Positions 5,732-13,545 of a stretch of 13,545 bases of DNA are shown piece after piece. Below the pieces are notes generated by a model. That model was not told where the DNA came from, searched no databases, and saw only the letters and a program-made list of their open reading frames with translations. The position numbers were made by a program, and so were the translations under genes. Each line of letters begins with the position of its first letter. Position 1 is the first letter of the stretch. Source of the DNA: JBBSMX01 sp038232935 (lineage in GTDB: Bacteria > Bacteroidota > Rhodothermia > Rhodothermales > JANQRZ01). The stretch covers positions 1 to 13,545 of the forward strand of contig JBBSMX010000115.1 of assembly GCA_038232935.1 (NCBI GenBank). Direction: 5' to 3'.

Positions 5732-8700
5732 GCCGACGCCTTCCTCGAAGCCCACGACAGCCAGGCCGCTGCCGTCGCCGTCTTCCGCACCCTCGGCTAC
5801 ACCGAGCTCTCGCCCGACGAGGCCCTCGCCGCGCGCGGGGGCCGCCACGGCTCCGCCCTCCTCGACACGATCCTCGCCCAGTCCCTCGCCCGGCTTAACC
5901 GCTACACCTACCGCGGACGGGCGTACGCCTTCACCGACGCCGCGCTCGCCAGCGCCGCCGAGGCCGTCCGCGTCCCGCCCGACCGCGGCGTCGTCCCCGC
6001 CTCCGAGGCCGTCTACGACCTCCTCCTCCTCGGCAAGGCGTTCGAGCAGATGCCCGAGGGCTCGCGCAAGAGCTTCACCGTCCGCTACGTGGACTGGGAC
6101 GCACCCTCCCCCGAGGCCGGTCGCAACGCCTACCACGTCACACGCGAGTTCGCCGTGCGCGGCCCCGACGGCGTGCTCCGCCGCGCCGATGTGGTCGCGT
6201 TTGTCAACGGGCTCCCCTTCGTCGTCGTCGAGTGCAAGCGGCGCGACGATCCGAAGGGCATCGAGAAAGCCGCTCGCGACGCCGCTGACCGCAACGGCGA
6301 GCTGCCACAGCTCATGCTCCACGCCCACCTCGCCCTCGCCGCCAGCGGGAACGCGCTCGAAGTCGGCACGGCGGGCACCGTCGCCGAGCACTTCGCGCCG
6401 TGGCGGCCCGCGCGCCGCGAAGCCTATGCTCTCGCCGAGGCGGCCCGCGACGCCCTCGGCCGGACGCCCTCGCCGCAGGACCTCGCGCTGTGGGACCTCG
6501 CCCGGCCCGAGCGGCTGTTCGAGCTCGTCCGCCACTTCACCCTCTTCGAAGGCGGGCGGCGGATCGTGGCGCGGCACCAGCAGGTCGAGGCCGTCGAGAA
6601 CACCGTCGCCCGCGTCCGCGACAGGAGCGGGGGGGACGGCTGTGGCGGCGTGATCTGGCACACGCAGGGCTCGGGTAAGAGCCTGACGATGGTGTTCCTC
6701 TTCGCCGCGCTCGCCCGGCTCATCCCCGGCGCTCGCGCCGTGCTCGTCACCGACCGCGTCAACCTCGACGATCAGATCTGGAAGACGTTCGGCCGCGCGG
6801 GCGTCGCCGTCCACCGCGCCCGCTCCGGGCCGGACCTCATCGGCGCGCTCCGCGCCGAGCCGGGCGCGAAGCGCGGTGCGCCCGTCGTCACGACGGTTAT
6901 CGACAAGTTCTTCGACGCCGTCGAGCGGAGCGGCGTCATCTCCGGCTCGGACAACCTGTTCGTGCTCGTGGACGAGGCGCACCGGAGCCAGTTCGGACGC
7001 AAGCACACCGAGATGCGCCGCGCCCTCCCGAACGCCTGTTTCATCGGGTTCACCGGCACGCCCGTCGTCGAGACTCAGCGCAACGTGCTGGAGCAGTTCG
7101 GCCCGTTCCTCCACCGCTACACCCTCCGCGACGCCCTCGACGACCGCGTGATCGTTCCCCTCCTCTACGAGTCCCGCCTCCCCGAGCTCTCGGTCAACAA
7201 AGTCCTCGACCGCCACGCCGACCGCGTGCTCGAAACCGCCGACCCGTACCAGGCCGACGCCGCGCGGCAGGCGCTCACGCGCAAGGCCGCGCTCTTCCAG
7301 AGCGAGCAGGTCGTCGAGGAGATCGCGGCGAACGTAGCGGCGCACTTCCGCGAGCACGTCCGCGGGACCGGCCACAAGGCCCAACTCGCCGTCCCGCTCA
7401 AGGCGACGGCCCTCCGCTATCTGGAGTGGTTTCGCAACGAGCCTGTAGATCCTGAGCAGCGCATCCGCGCCGCCGTCGTTATCTCCGAGCCCGATGCCCC
7501 CGAGAGCCGGGAGGACGATCCGGAGGACGAGCGCGTGCGCACCTTCTGGTCCGAGATCATCGCCAGCGACAAGACGGCGAAGGCCTATGAGGAGCGCGTC
7601 GTCGGCTCGTTCACCCACGACCCGAGTGGCATCGAATTGCTCATCGTGGTCGGCAAGCTGCTCACCGGGTTCGACGCACCACGCAACGCCGTGCTCTACG
7701 TCGCGAAGCCACTCTCTAGCCACACCCTCCTCCAGGCCATCGCCCGCGTCAACCGCGTCTTCCCCGGCAAGGACTATGGCCTCGTGCTCGACTACTACGG
7801 CATCCTCGGCAACCTCGACCAGGCCATGACCGAGTACGAGGCCCTCGCGGGCTACGACGAGGCCGAGCTCGCCAAGACCGTCACCGACCTCCGCTCCGAG
7901 GTCGAGACGCTCCCCCACAAACACACAGCCGTGCTCGACCTCTTCGCGCAAAAGGGGCTCCCGGAGCCGGATCGCGATGCCGACCTGGAAGCGTACCTCG
8001 ACGCGCTCCAGCACGAGAACGAGCGCCACGACTTCTACGAGCGTCTCACCGTGTTCGCCAACACGCTCGACCTCGCGCTCGCCAGCCTCCACTTCCACGA
8101 GACGCCCCGCCTCAAGTCCCGCGAGGCTGTCTACCGCGACCACCTTCGCTTCTTCCAGCGCCTACGCCGCGCCGCCCAGACACGGTTTGCCGAACGCACC
8201 GACCACCGGGAATATCAGGCGCGCCTCCGTCGCCTGCTCGACCGCTTCGTTCACGTCGAGGACGTGCTCCCGCTGACCGAGCGCGCCGTGAACATCTTCG
8301 ACCCCGAGGCCTTCCTCCGCGAGGTCGAGCGCTTGACGGATTCGCCTGCATCACTCGCCGACACGATTGCCAACCAAGTCCGCCGCACGCTCACGCTGCG
8401 GATGGACGAGAACCCCGCCCGCTACCGTCGCTTCTCGGACATGCTGGAGGAGGCCATCGCGCGGTTCCGCGCCGAACGGCTGAGCGCTCAGGCCTACCTC
8501 GCCCACGTCCGCGCCCTCTACGACGAACTCGTACAGGGCGGCCAGGACATCCCGCCCGCCCTCGCCGATCATCCCGATGCTCGGGCTTTCTTCGACTCGC
8601 TCCGCTCCGCCTATGGCCTCCATGCGGCGCCAAACGACAGGGGGCCGGAGGACGCCGATCTCGCCGTGGCAGCCCTCGGCGTCGAGCGGATCGTCGGGGC

Positions 8701-8872
8701 GCACCGCATCGTAGACTGGAAGCGCAACCCCGACGCCAAAGCCGCCATTCAGAACGACGTCGAAGACCACCTCCTCGCCTGGAGCAAGCAAGCCGGCGCA
8801 CCGCTCCCCTTCGAGGCCATCGACCTCGTCCTCCAAGATGTGCTAAAGATCGCCGAGTCCCGATCCGCATGA
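5720..8872 (+). CDS. hsdR: Type I RM restriction subunit HsdR
   Basis: The 1050-residue motor and nuclease subunit pumps DNA past the HsdM/HsdS complex using ATP and cleaves at a distance. The N-terminal PD-(D/E)XK nuclease shows D157, E171 and K173 in ADVVAFVNG and VVVECKRR. The SF2 helicase part has Walker A QGSGKS at 316-321, Walker B DEAH at 418-421, FTGTPV shortly after, GFDAP, and ALARVNR-like QAIARVNRVFPGKDYG in the second RecA lobe. The C-terminal third is helical, as usual for the part that docks on HsdM. Length is normal for the family and no catalytic residue is missing, so the subunit should be active. The start at 5720 is the ATG within an ATGA that closes the bridging frame; the frame has no better start nearby. 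Its stop overlaps the metalloprotease ATG at 8869. Confidence 0.97.
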   Translation: MSRAADAFLEAHDSQAAAVAVFRTLGYTELSPDEALAARGGRHGSALLDTILAQSLARLNRYTYRGRAYAFTDAALASAAEAVRVPPDRGVVPASEAVYDLLLLGKAFEQMPEGSRKSFTVRYVDWDAPSPEAGRNAYHVTREFAVRGPDGVLRRADVVAFVNGLPFVVVECKRRDDPKGIEKAARDAADRNGELPQLMLHAHLALAASGNALEVGTAGTVAEHFAPWRPARREAYALAEAARDALGRTPSPQDLALWDLARPERLFELVRHFTLFEGGRRIVARHQQVEAVENTVARVRDRSGGDGCGGVIWHTQGSGKSLTMVFLFAALARLIPGARAVLVTDRVNLDDQIWKTFGRAGVAVHRARSGPDLIGALRAEPGAKRGAPVVTTVIDKFFDAVERSGVISGSDNLFVLVDEAHRSQFGRKHTEMRRALPNACFIGFTGTPVVETQRNVLEQFGPFLHRYTLRDALDDRVIVPLLYESRLPELSVNKVLDRHADRVLETADPYQADAARQALTRKAALFQSEQVVEEIAANVAAHFREHVRGTGHKAQLAVPLKATALRYLEWFRNEPVDPEQRIRAAVVISEPDAPESREDDPEDERVRTFWSEIIASDKTAKAYEERVVGSFTHDPSGIELLIVVGKLLTGFDAPRNAVLYVAKPLSSHTLLQAIARVNRVFPGKDYGLVLDYYGILGNLDQAMTEYEALAGYDEAELAKTVTDLRSEVETLPHKHTAVLDLFAQKGLPEPDRDADLEAYLDALQHENERHDFYERLTVFANTLDLALASLHFHETPRLKSREAVYRDHLRFFQRLRRAAQTRFAERTDHREYQARLRRLLDRFVHVEDVLPLTERAVNIFDPEAFLREVERLTDSPASLADTIANQVRRTLTLRMDENPARYRRFSDMLEEAIARFRAERLSAQAYLAHVRALYDELVQGGQDIPPALADHPDARAFFDSLRSAYGLHAAPNDRGPEDADLAVAALGVERIVGAHRIVDWKRNPDAKAAIQNDVEDHLLAWSKQAGAPLPFEAIDLVLQDVLKIAESRSA

Positions 8873-9579
8873 GCGAGCCCCTCCACGACACGATCCACTA
8901 CGGCACCGTCACCATCCCGTTCACGACGTTCTTCTCCCCCCGAACCACGGTCGAGGTCGGCGTCGAGCCGGACGGCTCGGTGCTCGTCAAAGCCCCCCTC
9001 GGCACGCCCTACGTCCTAGTCCGCCAGCGTGTCGCACGGAAGGCGCGGTGGATCGAGAAGCAGCGCGCGTTCTTCCGCAGCCTCCCCCGCCCCACGTCCC
9101 GCGAATACGTCAGCGGCGAGACGCACCGCTACCTCGGTCGTTCGTACCGACTCAAGGTCGAAAAAGCACCTCAACACGAGGTTAAGCTCCTGGGGCCTCA
9201 TCTCGTCGCTCGAACGCCCGATGGTTCCTCTGACGCCACGGCCCGTGCGCTCGACCGCTGGTACCGCCAACGGGCTACCGTCAAGTTTTCCGAGCGGCTC
9301 GACCTGTGTGCCCAGCGTCTATGCTACCTCGGAATCCACCGCCCTCAGCTTAAGATTCGAGTCATGAGTACGAGATGGGGAAGTCGCACGCCCTCGGGGC
9401 GAGTCTATCTCCACCCGAACCTCGTCCGCGCTCCAGTCGACTGCATCGATTACGTCGTCACGCACGAGCTATGCCACACGTCGCACCCTCACCACGGCCC
9501 CGCCTTCTACGCTCTACTCGACAGTGTTATGCCCGACTGGAGGAAACGACGTGCTCGCTTGAACGGTACCGCGTGGTAG
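8869..9579 (+). CDS. YgjP-like (DUF45/WLM-type) zinc metalloprotease
   Basis: A 236-residue protein of the YgjP/DUF45 metallopeptidase group. The zinc site is HELCH at residues 199-203 within YVVTHELCHTSHPHHGPAFY; the downstream HGPAFY histidine is the expected third ligand. Other family signs are the N-terminal beta-rich region with RQRVARKARWIEKQ, YLGRSYRL, and STRWGSRTPSGRVYLHPNLV. No signal peptide or membrane segment is visible, so it is cytosolic. It is coupled to hsdR by ATGA. Members of this family are often the last gene of type I RM operons, where they may act on RM subunits; that role is an inference from context. Roughly the normal length for the family. Confidence 0.9.
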   Translation: MSEPLHDTIHYGTVTIPFTTFFSPRTTVEVGVEPDGSVLVKAPLGTPYVLVRQRVARKARWIEKQRAFFRSLPRPTSREYVSGETHRYLGRSYRLKVEKAPQHEVKLLGPHLVARTPDGSSDATARALDRWYRQRATVKFSERLDLCAQRLCYLGIHRPQLKIRVMSTRWGSRTPSGRVYLHPNLVRAPVDCIDYVVTHELCHTSHPHHGPAFYALLDSVMPDWRKRRARLNGTAW

Positions 9580-9700
9580 CCTTGCCGAGTAAGCGGTACC
9601 TCGACGTTCCTATCGGGTGGTCGTTCCTCGCCACGCTCACCCTCGGCCTGTGGGGACTGGAGGAGGCGCTCTACCGCCTCGGCCGTTCGAGCTAGCTCCC

Positions 9701-10459
9701 ATGCCACTGCTCCCCTCTCTTCTCGCTCGTGCCCGCAATCTCGTCAGGCGTCGCGAAGTCGTACTCATGGTGCTGCTGGCTGCGCTGGCGGGCGGCGTCT
9801 GGGCCTTCCTCGAACTCGCCGACGCGGTGAACGAGGGCGAGACCGAAACCATCGACGAGCGCATCCTCCTCGCCTTCCGCGAGGCCGGCACCCCAAACGA
9901 CCCGATTGGCTCGCGCTCGGTCGAGGGCGCGGTCCGCGACGTGACGGCGCTGGGGAGCCTCACCGTAATCGCCCTCCTCACGCTCGGCGTCGGAGCCTAC
10001 TTCTTCCTCGACCGCCGCCCCCGGATGGGCCTGTTCGTCCTCGGCGCGGTGAGCGGCGGCGCGGGGCTCACCTACGCGTTCAAGTTTCTCTACAACCGGA
10101 CGCGGCCCTCCCTCCTCGCCCCCGAGATGCTGCCCGGCGACCCGAGCTTCCCGAGCGGCCACGCCGCCGTCGCGGCGGTCGTCTACCTCACGCTCGGGCT
10201 GCTGCTGGCGCGGACGCTGCCGAAACGGAGCCTGAAGGTCTACGTCGTCGGGCTCGCGGTGCTGCTCACGCTGGCCGTCGGGACGAGCCGGGTCTACCTC
10301 GGCCTACACTGGCCGTCGGACGTGGTGGCGGGCTGGACGCTCGGCGGCGTCTGGGCGCTGCTGTGCTGGCAGGCCGAGGGTCTGCTCCAGCGCCGTGGCC
10401 TCGTCGAGCGCTCGGCCTTCGTGCGACGGCCCCGCACCCCGGCGAAGGAAGACGCCTAG
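9701..10459 (+). CDS. PAP2-family membrane phosphatase
   Basis: A 252-residue PAP2-type phosphatase, which hydrolyses lipid phosphates (phosphatidate, undecaprenyl or similar pyrophosphates) at the membrane. The three signature motifs are intact: K128 followed by R135-P136, PSGH at 151-154, and SRVYLGLHWPSD with S196-R197, H203 and D207. H154 and H203 are the catalytic histidines. About five to six membrane segments are visible (near 20-40, 84-103, 109-128, 156-171, 179-195, 209-224). I chose the ATG at 9701; a GTG at 9617 would add 28 unlikely residues. It lies 121 bp after the RM operon, so it need not share its promoter. Its TAG overlaps the opposite-strand TAG of the DUF302 gene in the palindrome CTAG. 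The exact substrate cannot be told from sequence. Confidence 0.93.
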   Translation: MPLLPSLLARARNLVRRREVVLMVLLAALAGGVWAFLELADAVNEGETETIDERILLAFREAGTPNDPIGSRSVEGAVRDVTALGSLTVIALLTLGVGAYFFLDRRPRMGLFVLGAVSGGAGLTYAFKFLYNRTRPSLLAPEMLPGDPSFPSGHAAVAAVVYLTLGLLLARTLPKRSLKVYVVGLAVLLTLAVGTSRVYLGLHWPSDVVAGWTLGGVWALLCWQAEGLLQRRGLVERSAFVRRPRTPAKEDA

Positions 10460-11370
10460 CTCCCCGCTGCCGCTGCCGCGAGGGTGGCGAGCGCACCTGC
10501 AATGGCCGTAGTCTGCTCACTTACGCCGTCCGCGCCGTGGCGCTCGGCGAGGTAGACGGGGTCGTTGTAGAGCACGAACGTGTCCCCAGCGGCGTCGGTG
10601 TAGACGAGCACCTTCTGCGGGAGGTCGATGCCGATGGTCTGGGCGGCCTGCATCAGCGGCGTCCCGAGGGCGGGGTTCCCGAAGACGAGCAGCCGGGTCG
10701 GCCGCAGCTCCATGCCGACGCTCGCGGCATTGGCCTGGTGGTCCAGCTCGGCGACGATCGTCAGGTTCGCGTTCGCCTCGACCGCCGCGCGCAGGCGGCC
10801 GAACGTGGTCGCAGCGTCGGAGGTGCTCTGGACGGAGACGAGTCCTTCGCCTGCGCTGACGGAGCCCGCGCCGGGGGCCGAGACGGTCCCGCCCGCCGCC
10901 GTCTCGGCGAACATCGCGAGGGCACCTTCGATCTGGTCGAGCGTCGCTACGCCGCCGACGTTGTGGCGCTGCGCGAGGTAGTCGGTGCTGTTGTAGCCGA
11001 CGACGGTGCGCCCCTCGGCCTCTTCGTAGACCAGAAATTTCTGCGGCAGGTCGATGCCGGCCTGCTGGTTCGCCCGCATGATCGGCGTGCCGAGGGCGGG
11101 GTTGCCGAAGAGGATCACCCGCGTCGGACGGAGGCTTAGCCCGGCGCTCTGCGCGTTCGCGGCGTGGTCCACGCGGGCGACGACGCTTACGGGCGGCGCG
11201 GCCTGCAGCGCTTGGTCGAGCTGACCGAAGGTGGCGCTCACACTCGTGTTACTCTCGACGACGACGAGGCCGGTCGCGGAGGGCTGGACGGGGCCGCCTC
11301 CGTCGTCGTCACTGTCACAACCGGCGACGGCGAAGAGGAGGAGGACCGGAAGAACTAGGCGCTTGAACAT
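10456..11370 (-). CDS. Lipoprotein with two tandem DUF302 domains
   Basis: A 304-residue predicted lipoprotein. The start MFKRLVLPVLLLFAVAGC gives a short signal peptide with lipobox AGC and modified cysteine C18, then a D/G-rich linker (DSDDDGGG). Two DUF302 domains follow, about residues 30-150 and 165-295. Each repeats the same ordered motifs: D-H-(Q/A)-A-N-A, (S/E)LRPTR(V/L), FGNPALGTP, GIDLPQK, LVY, then Y-L-A-(Q/E)-R-H. A G/S-rich linker (TVSAPGAGSVSAG) joins them. The ATG at 11370 fits the signal peptide; an upstream frame to 11430 would add 20 residues before it and is unlikely. It reads convergently with PAP2. DUF302 is a small alpha/beta fold whose biochemical role is unknown to me. 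Single-domain versions are the norm. Confidence 0.88.
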   Translation of the reverse strand: MFKRLVLPVLLLFAVAGCDSDDDGGGPVQPSATGLVVVESNTSVSATFGQLDQALQAAPPVSVVARVDHAANAQSAGLSLRPTRVILFGNPALGTPIMRANQQAGIDLPQKFLVYEEAEGRTVVGYNSTDYLAQRHNVGGVATLDQIEGALAMFAETAAGGTVSAPGAGSVSAGEGLVSVQSTSDAATTFGRLRAAVEANANLTIVAELDHQANAASVGMELRPTRLLVFGNPALGTPLMQAAQTIGIDLPQKVLVYTDAAGDTFVLYNDPVYLAERHGADGVSEQTTAIAGALATLAAAAAGS

Positions 11371-11448
11371 GGGATGGGCTGGTTGGAGGAGAGGAGCAAA
11401 AGGAGAGATGAATGTCTCTGTACGCTCCAACCCGCCCCAGAGTCCCGC

Positions 11449-11934
11449 CTACCGCCCCGCCGCCGCGCGGGCGATGTTCGAGAGCGCCGCGTTGATCTGG
11501 TCCAACCGCTCCTTCTGCCCCGTCAGCCCGTGACGCTGCGCGAGGTAGTACGGGCTGTTGTACGCGATGACGGCACGGCCACCGGTCCCCTCGTAGACCA
11601 GCATTTTCTGCGGGAGGTCGATGGCGAGCGTGGGGGCAGCCTGCATCAATGGCGTGCCCGCGTTCGGATTGCCGAAGACGAGCACGCGCGTCGGGCGGAG
11701 GCTCAGCCCGGCGCGCTCGGCGCTGACGGCGTGGTCGAACTCGGCGAAGAGCGTCAGGGCGGGGTTCGAGCCGACGGCCTGCCGGAGCCGGGCGAACGTC
11801 GTCTCCACGTCCGCGTCGCTCTCGACGGTGACGAGGCTCATCGTGAGGAAGTCCACACTGACGGGACGCGTGCGGGCGCACCCGGCGAGCGTGACGACGA
11901 GGAGCAGCAGGACGGGCAGCAGGCGACGAATCAT
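11449..11934 (-). CDS. Lipoprotein with one DUF302 domain
   Basis: A 161-residue predicted lipoprotein: MIRRLLPVLLLLVVTLAGC with lipobox LAGC and cysteine at 19, then one DUF302 domain. Motifs match the two-domain neighbour: DHAVSAERAGLSLRPTRVLV, FGNPNAGTPLMQAAPT, IDLPQKMLVYEG, YNSPYYLAQRHG, and a similar C-terminal helix. It is 78 bp upstream of the two-domain gene on the same strand, so the two are probably co-transcribed. Shared motif order points to local duplication of a single ancestral module. No promoter is convincing in the 117 bp before it. The function is not known from sequence. Confidence 0.88.
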   Translation of the reverse strand: MIRRLLPVLLLLVVTLAGCARTRPVSVDFLTMSLVTVESDADVETTFARLRQAVGSNPALTLFAEFDHAVSAERAGLSLRPTRVLVFGNPNAGTPLMQAAPTLAIDLPQKMLVYEGTGGRAVIAYNSPYYLAQRHGLTGQKERLDQINAALSNIARAAAGR

Positions 11935-12051
11935 GGCGGAGAGCGGCGAATGGAGAGGGGCGGTGCTGGTGGGTACGCGCGATGTCGCCGGAGGATCGCT
12001 TACGGCGTGCGGTGCAGTGACGTGCGCTTCAGACCAAGCACGGCCGTCGGC

Positions 12052-12850
12052 TCAGATGCGGGTTCTGCGCGGCGAGCGGGCCTGCGCTGCATCCGCGGGA
12101 TCTTCCAGCGCATCGAGGTCGAGACGGCCCGCGGGGACAGCCTCACGAACCGGCTCTGCCAGCGGTGGAGCGCTCGCCTTTGCGACGGCTCGGGCGGCGA
12201 CGGCTTCCATCTGGCGTCCCCGCTCCTCCGCCCAGCGCGGAATTTGATAGGCCGTAACGCCCATGCTGCCCAGCCCCAGCAAAGCAAACATGGACACGAT
12301 GAACGTCTTATCCATCACCACCATGAAATCACTGGAGACGACCAGCATTAGCATGAGGAATAGGCCCATCGCGAAGAAGATCATCCCGCCCGTGAGCCTG
12401 CTCTGCGCGTTGCCTTTGCGGGTGCGGAGGTGCAGGCGGTGGCCGGACTCGGTCGGCTCGACGAGCACGTGGAGATTCCCGTTCCTCCACTCCCGAAGCG
12501 ACCCCTCACGTCGAACCTCCCCGGATGCCTGAAAGGTCTCGCGAAGGTCTACGACGAGCCGGTCCCAATCCCCGTCCGAGAGGGGGCCGGGCAGGTCCAC
12601 GGTTCGCGCTACGCTGATGGGAAGCCCGAGGTAGGTTAGGCGGCGGGGCGGAGTCAGTTTGACCTACGGTGGCAGCCGCACGAGCGGTGAACTCGGGTGT
12701 GATGCCCGCCTCACTCCCGATCTGCTGGAGTTCGGCGAGCGTCAGCCCCTCGCCGAGCGAACGGTGCCGTTGTGCGGCCTCTTGGGCTTTCGCCGCCTGC
12801 TCGAAGATCGAGGCGATCTCTTGCTCGCTATATCGGCGCTCTGTGCTCAT
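12052..12850 (-). pseudogene. Two-TM hypothetical protein, frameshifted
   Basis: Two frames together make one protein of about 265 residues. The 5' part (start ATG at 12850, MSTERRYSEQEIASIFEQAA) ends its sensible sequence near GQTDSAPPP. The rest (YLGLPISVARTVDLPGPLSDGDWDRL, then strands ending LRTRKGNAQ, two membrane segments LTGGMIFFAMGLFLMLMLVV and TFIVSMFALLGLGSMGV, and an R/A/E-rich tail) is in the adjacent frame. Both frames are open only in about 12625-12664, so the shift lies there, in a C-rich stretch. A single base removed (or two added) restores the frame. The N-terminal helical module and the order look like a genuine family of this lineage, but I cannot name it. This could be a real pseudogene or a sequencing error. 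The downstream half has its own GTG at 12600. Weak -35/-10-like TTGCCA and TATCTT precede the start. Confidence 0.7.
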
Positions 12851-13019
12851 ACCGTTCAAGATACTTCGAGGGATATGTTGGCAAGGAAGCGAGCCAGCAG
12901 TGCCGATCAGCAGCGAACCACACCACAGCGCTCAATCGAGGCTATGGGATCGCAACGGTCGAGCACCGATGGAAATGCCGAGCGGTTTGCCAGCCGCCGA
13001 GCGTGGTTAGTCGCCCTCA

Positions 13020-13439
13020 TCACTCTTGCTTGGATCGGCCGCTTTCGAAGGCTTCTCTGGATAGCTCATACCGGATCACCCTTGCCTCAGAGCCTTCCCC
13101 GATGAACACCAAACCACACTTTTCCATGACACCGATGGAAGCGACAAGCTCTGGAAGCGTCTCAGCGATCACGCGCTTTACTACGGCGTGCTCGAAGGCG
13201 TTCGCTATGAGTCCCATCGTGGCTTCCGACGCGATGCCGCGCCGTTGGAACTCCGGGAGCACGCCGTAGCCTACTTCCACGGTGCCCTCGGAGTCGGGAG
13301 GCCCTTTGTACCCCACCGCACCGACGACCAAGGGATTCTTTTCCTGCTCGAGCACGATGTAGTACAGCCACCAAGTACCCACCGTCGGATCTTCTCGGAG
13401 GCGAGCGAGGGATCTTTCCAACAAGGTACAGCGCCTCAT
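13020..13439 (-). CDS. GNAT acetyltransferase, N-terminally truncated
   Basis: A RimJ/RimL-like GNAT N-acetyltransferase, 139 residues from the ATG at 13439. Seen motifs are VVGAVGYKGPPDSEGTVEVGYGVLPEFQRRGIASEA, which carries the acetyl-CoA loop QRRGIA, then RVIAETLPELVASIGVMEKCGLVFIGEG, a GNAT C-terminal motif. The C-terminus is complete. The N-terminal strand and helix before LLERSLARLREDP, usually about 40 residues, are missing. Upstream of 13439 the antisense frame continues into DNA belonging to the IS110-like element, which gives no GNAT-like sequence. Insertion of that element probably removed the start, leaving a fragment unlikely to fold normally. Substrate cannot be inferred. Confidence 0.8.
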   Translation of the reverse strand: MRRCTLLERSLARLREDPTVGTWWLYYIVLEQEKNPLVVGAVGYKGPPDSEGTVEVGYGVLPEFQRRGIASEATMGLIANAFEHAVVKRVIAETLPELVASIGVMEKCGLVFIGEGSEARVIRYELSREAFESGRSKQE

Positions 13440-13472
13440 GGATAGGTCCCCCTTCACCAGCCGCCTACCGCC

Positions 13473-13545
13473 ATGTCTGCCACGACACTCTACACTGGCC
13501 TCGACCTCCACAAGCGCTCCGTCTTCGCCCTCACTGTCGACGCCA
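13473..13545 (+). mobile_element. IS110-like transposase, 5' end (cut by window edge)
   Basis: The frame begins MSATTLYTGLDLHKRSVFAL and continues to the window end without a stop. The GLDLHKRS stretch matches the RuvC-like N-terminus of IS110-family DEDD transposases, where the aspartate in GxDxHK is the first catalytic acid. Only 24 residues are visible, so the family call is moderate. The transposase ATG lies about 33 bp after the point where GNAT similarity ends. That leaves little room for a 5' non-coding end and would fit an IS1111-type member better than an IS621-type one, if the border is right. Confidence 0.6.

Noticed and set aside
5501..8143. 880-codon open frame on the minus strand opposite hsdR
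   Set aside because: Same cause. HsdR on the plus strand carries intact nuclease and helicase motifs; the antisense product is low-complexity E/V/G/A-rich.
726..9579. BREX, DISARM or other multi-gene defence system
   Set aside because: Gene content is fully explained as type I RM with accessory genes. No PglZ, BrxC, DrmA/B or similar is present.
9580..9700. Possible short membrane peptide after the metalloprotease (VPIGWSFLATLTLGLWGLEEALYRLG in one frame)
   Set aside because: No start codon placed suitably outside the metalloprotease, and no homologue recognised. Treated as a non-coding gap.
12851..12900. TTGCCA/TATCTT promoter upstream of the split gene
   Set aside because: The spacer is only 15 bp and Rhodothermia promoters may not follow this consensus. 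Too weak to list as a feature.

Overview
The window is GC-rich and shows codon use with G or C in most third positions. It carries lipoboxes, DUF302 lipoproteins and protein styles that I associate with Rhodothermia (Rhodothermaeota/Bacteroidota, e.g. Rubricoccus- or Salinibacter-like marine bacteria). That placement is an inference from protein style, not a proven taxonomy.

Layout. Positions 1-669 hold the end of a protein I do not recognise, probably frameshifted near its 5' end. Positions 726-9579 are one tightly packed plus-strand type I restriction-modification operon. Its order is a single-TRD half-specificity protein, HsdM, a GIY-YIG nuclease, a Fic AMPylase, two-TRD HsdS, HsdR, and a YgjP-like zinc metalloprotease. 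Nearly every junction is an ATGA stop/start overlap, implying translational coupling through the operon. Positions 9701-10459 are a PAP2 membrane phosphatase. It converges with, and shares a CTAG stop overlap with, a minus-strand pair of DUF302 lipoproteins (10456-11370 and 11449-11934; three DUF302 domains in all). Next on the minus strand come a two-TM hypothetical gene split by a frameshift (12052-12850) and a GNAT acetyltransferase (13020-13439). The GNAT N-terminus appears to be cut off by an IS110-like element whose transposase starts at 13473 and runs off the window.

How the operon works. HsdM and HsdS would methylate, and HsdR would translocate and cut unmodified DNA. The half-S protein could supply an alternative target. 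Fic and the YgjP-like protease are recurrent accessory genes of hsd loci whose role there is not settled.

The most unusual thing seen is two related palindrome-rich inserts in this operon, at hsdM/fic (the one carrying the GIY-YIG gene) and at hsdS/hsdR. They share a colinear core of about 69 nt and inverted TCAT(T/C)CCGA-type ends. Each is flanked by a direct repeat that copies the 3' tail of the upstream gene including its ATGA. Each insert also keeps an open reading frame from one ATGA to the next, so stop/start coupling is preserved across the insertion. The GIY-YIG gene itself sits between such repeats. I propose a REP-like repeat / GIY-YIG mobile cassette.
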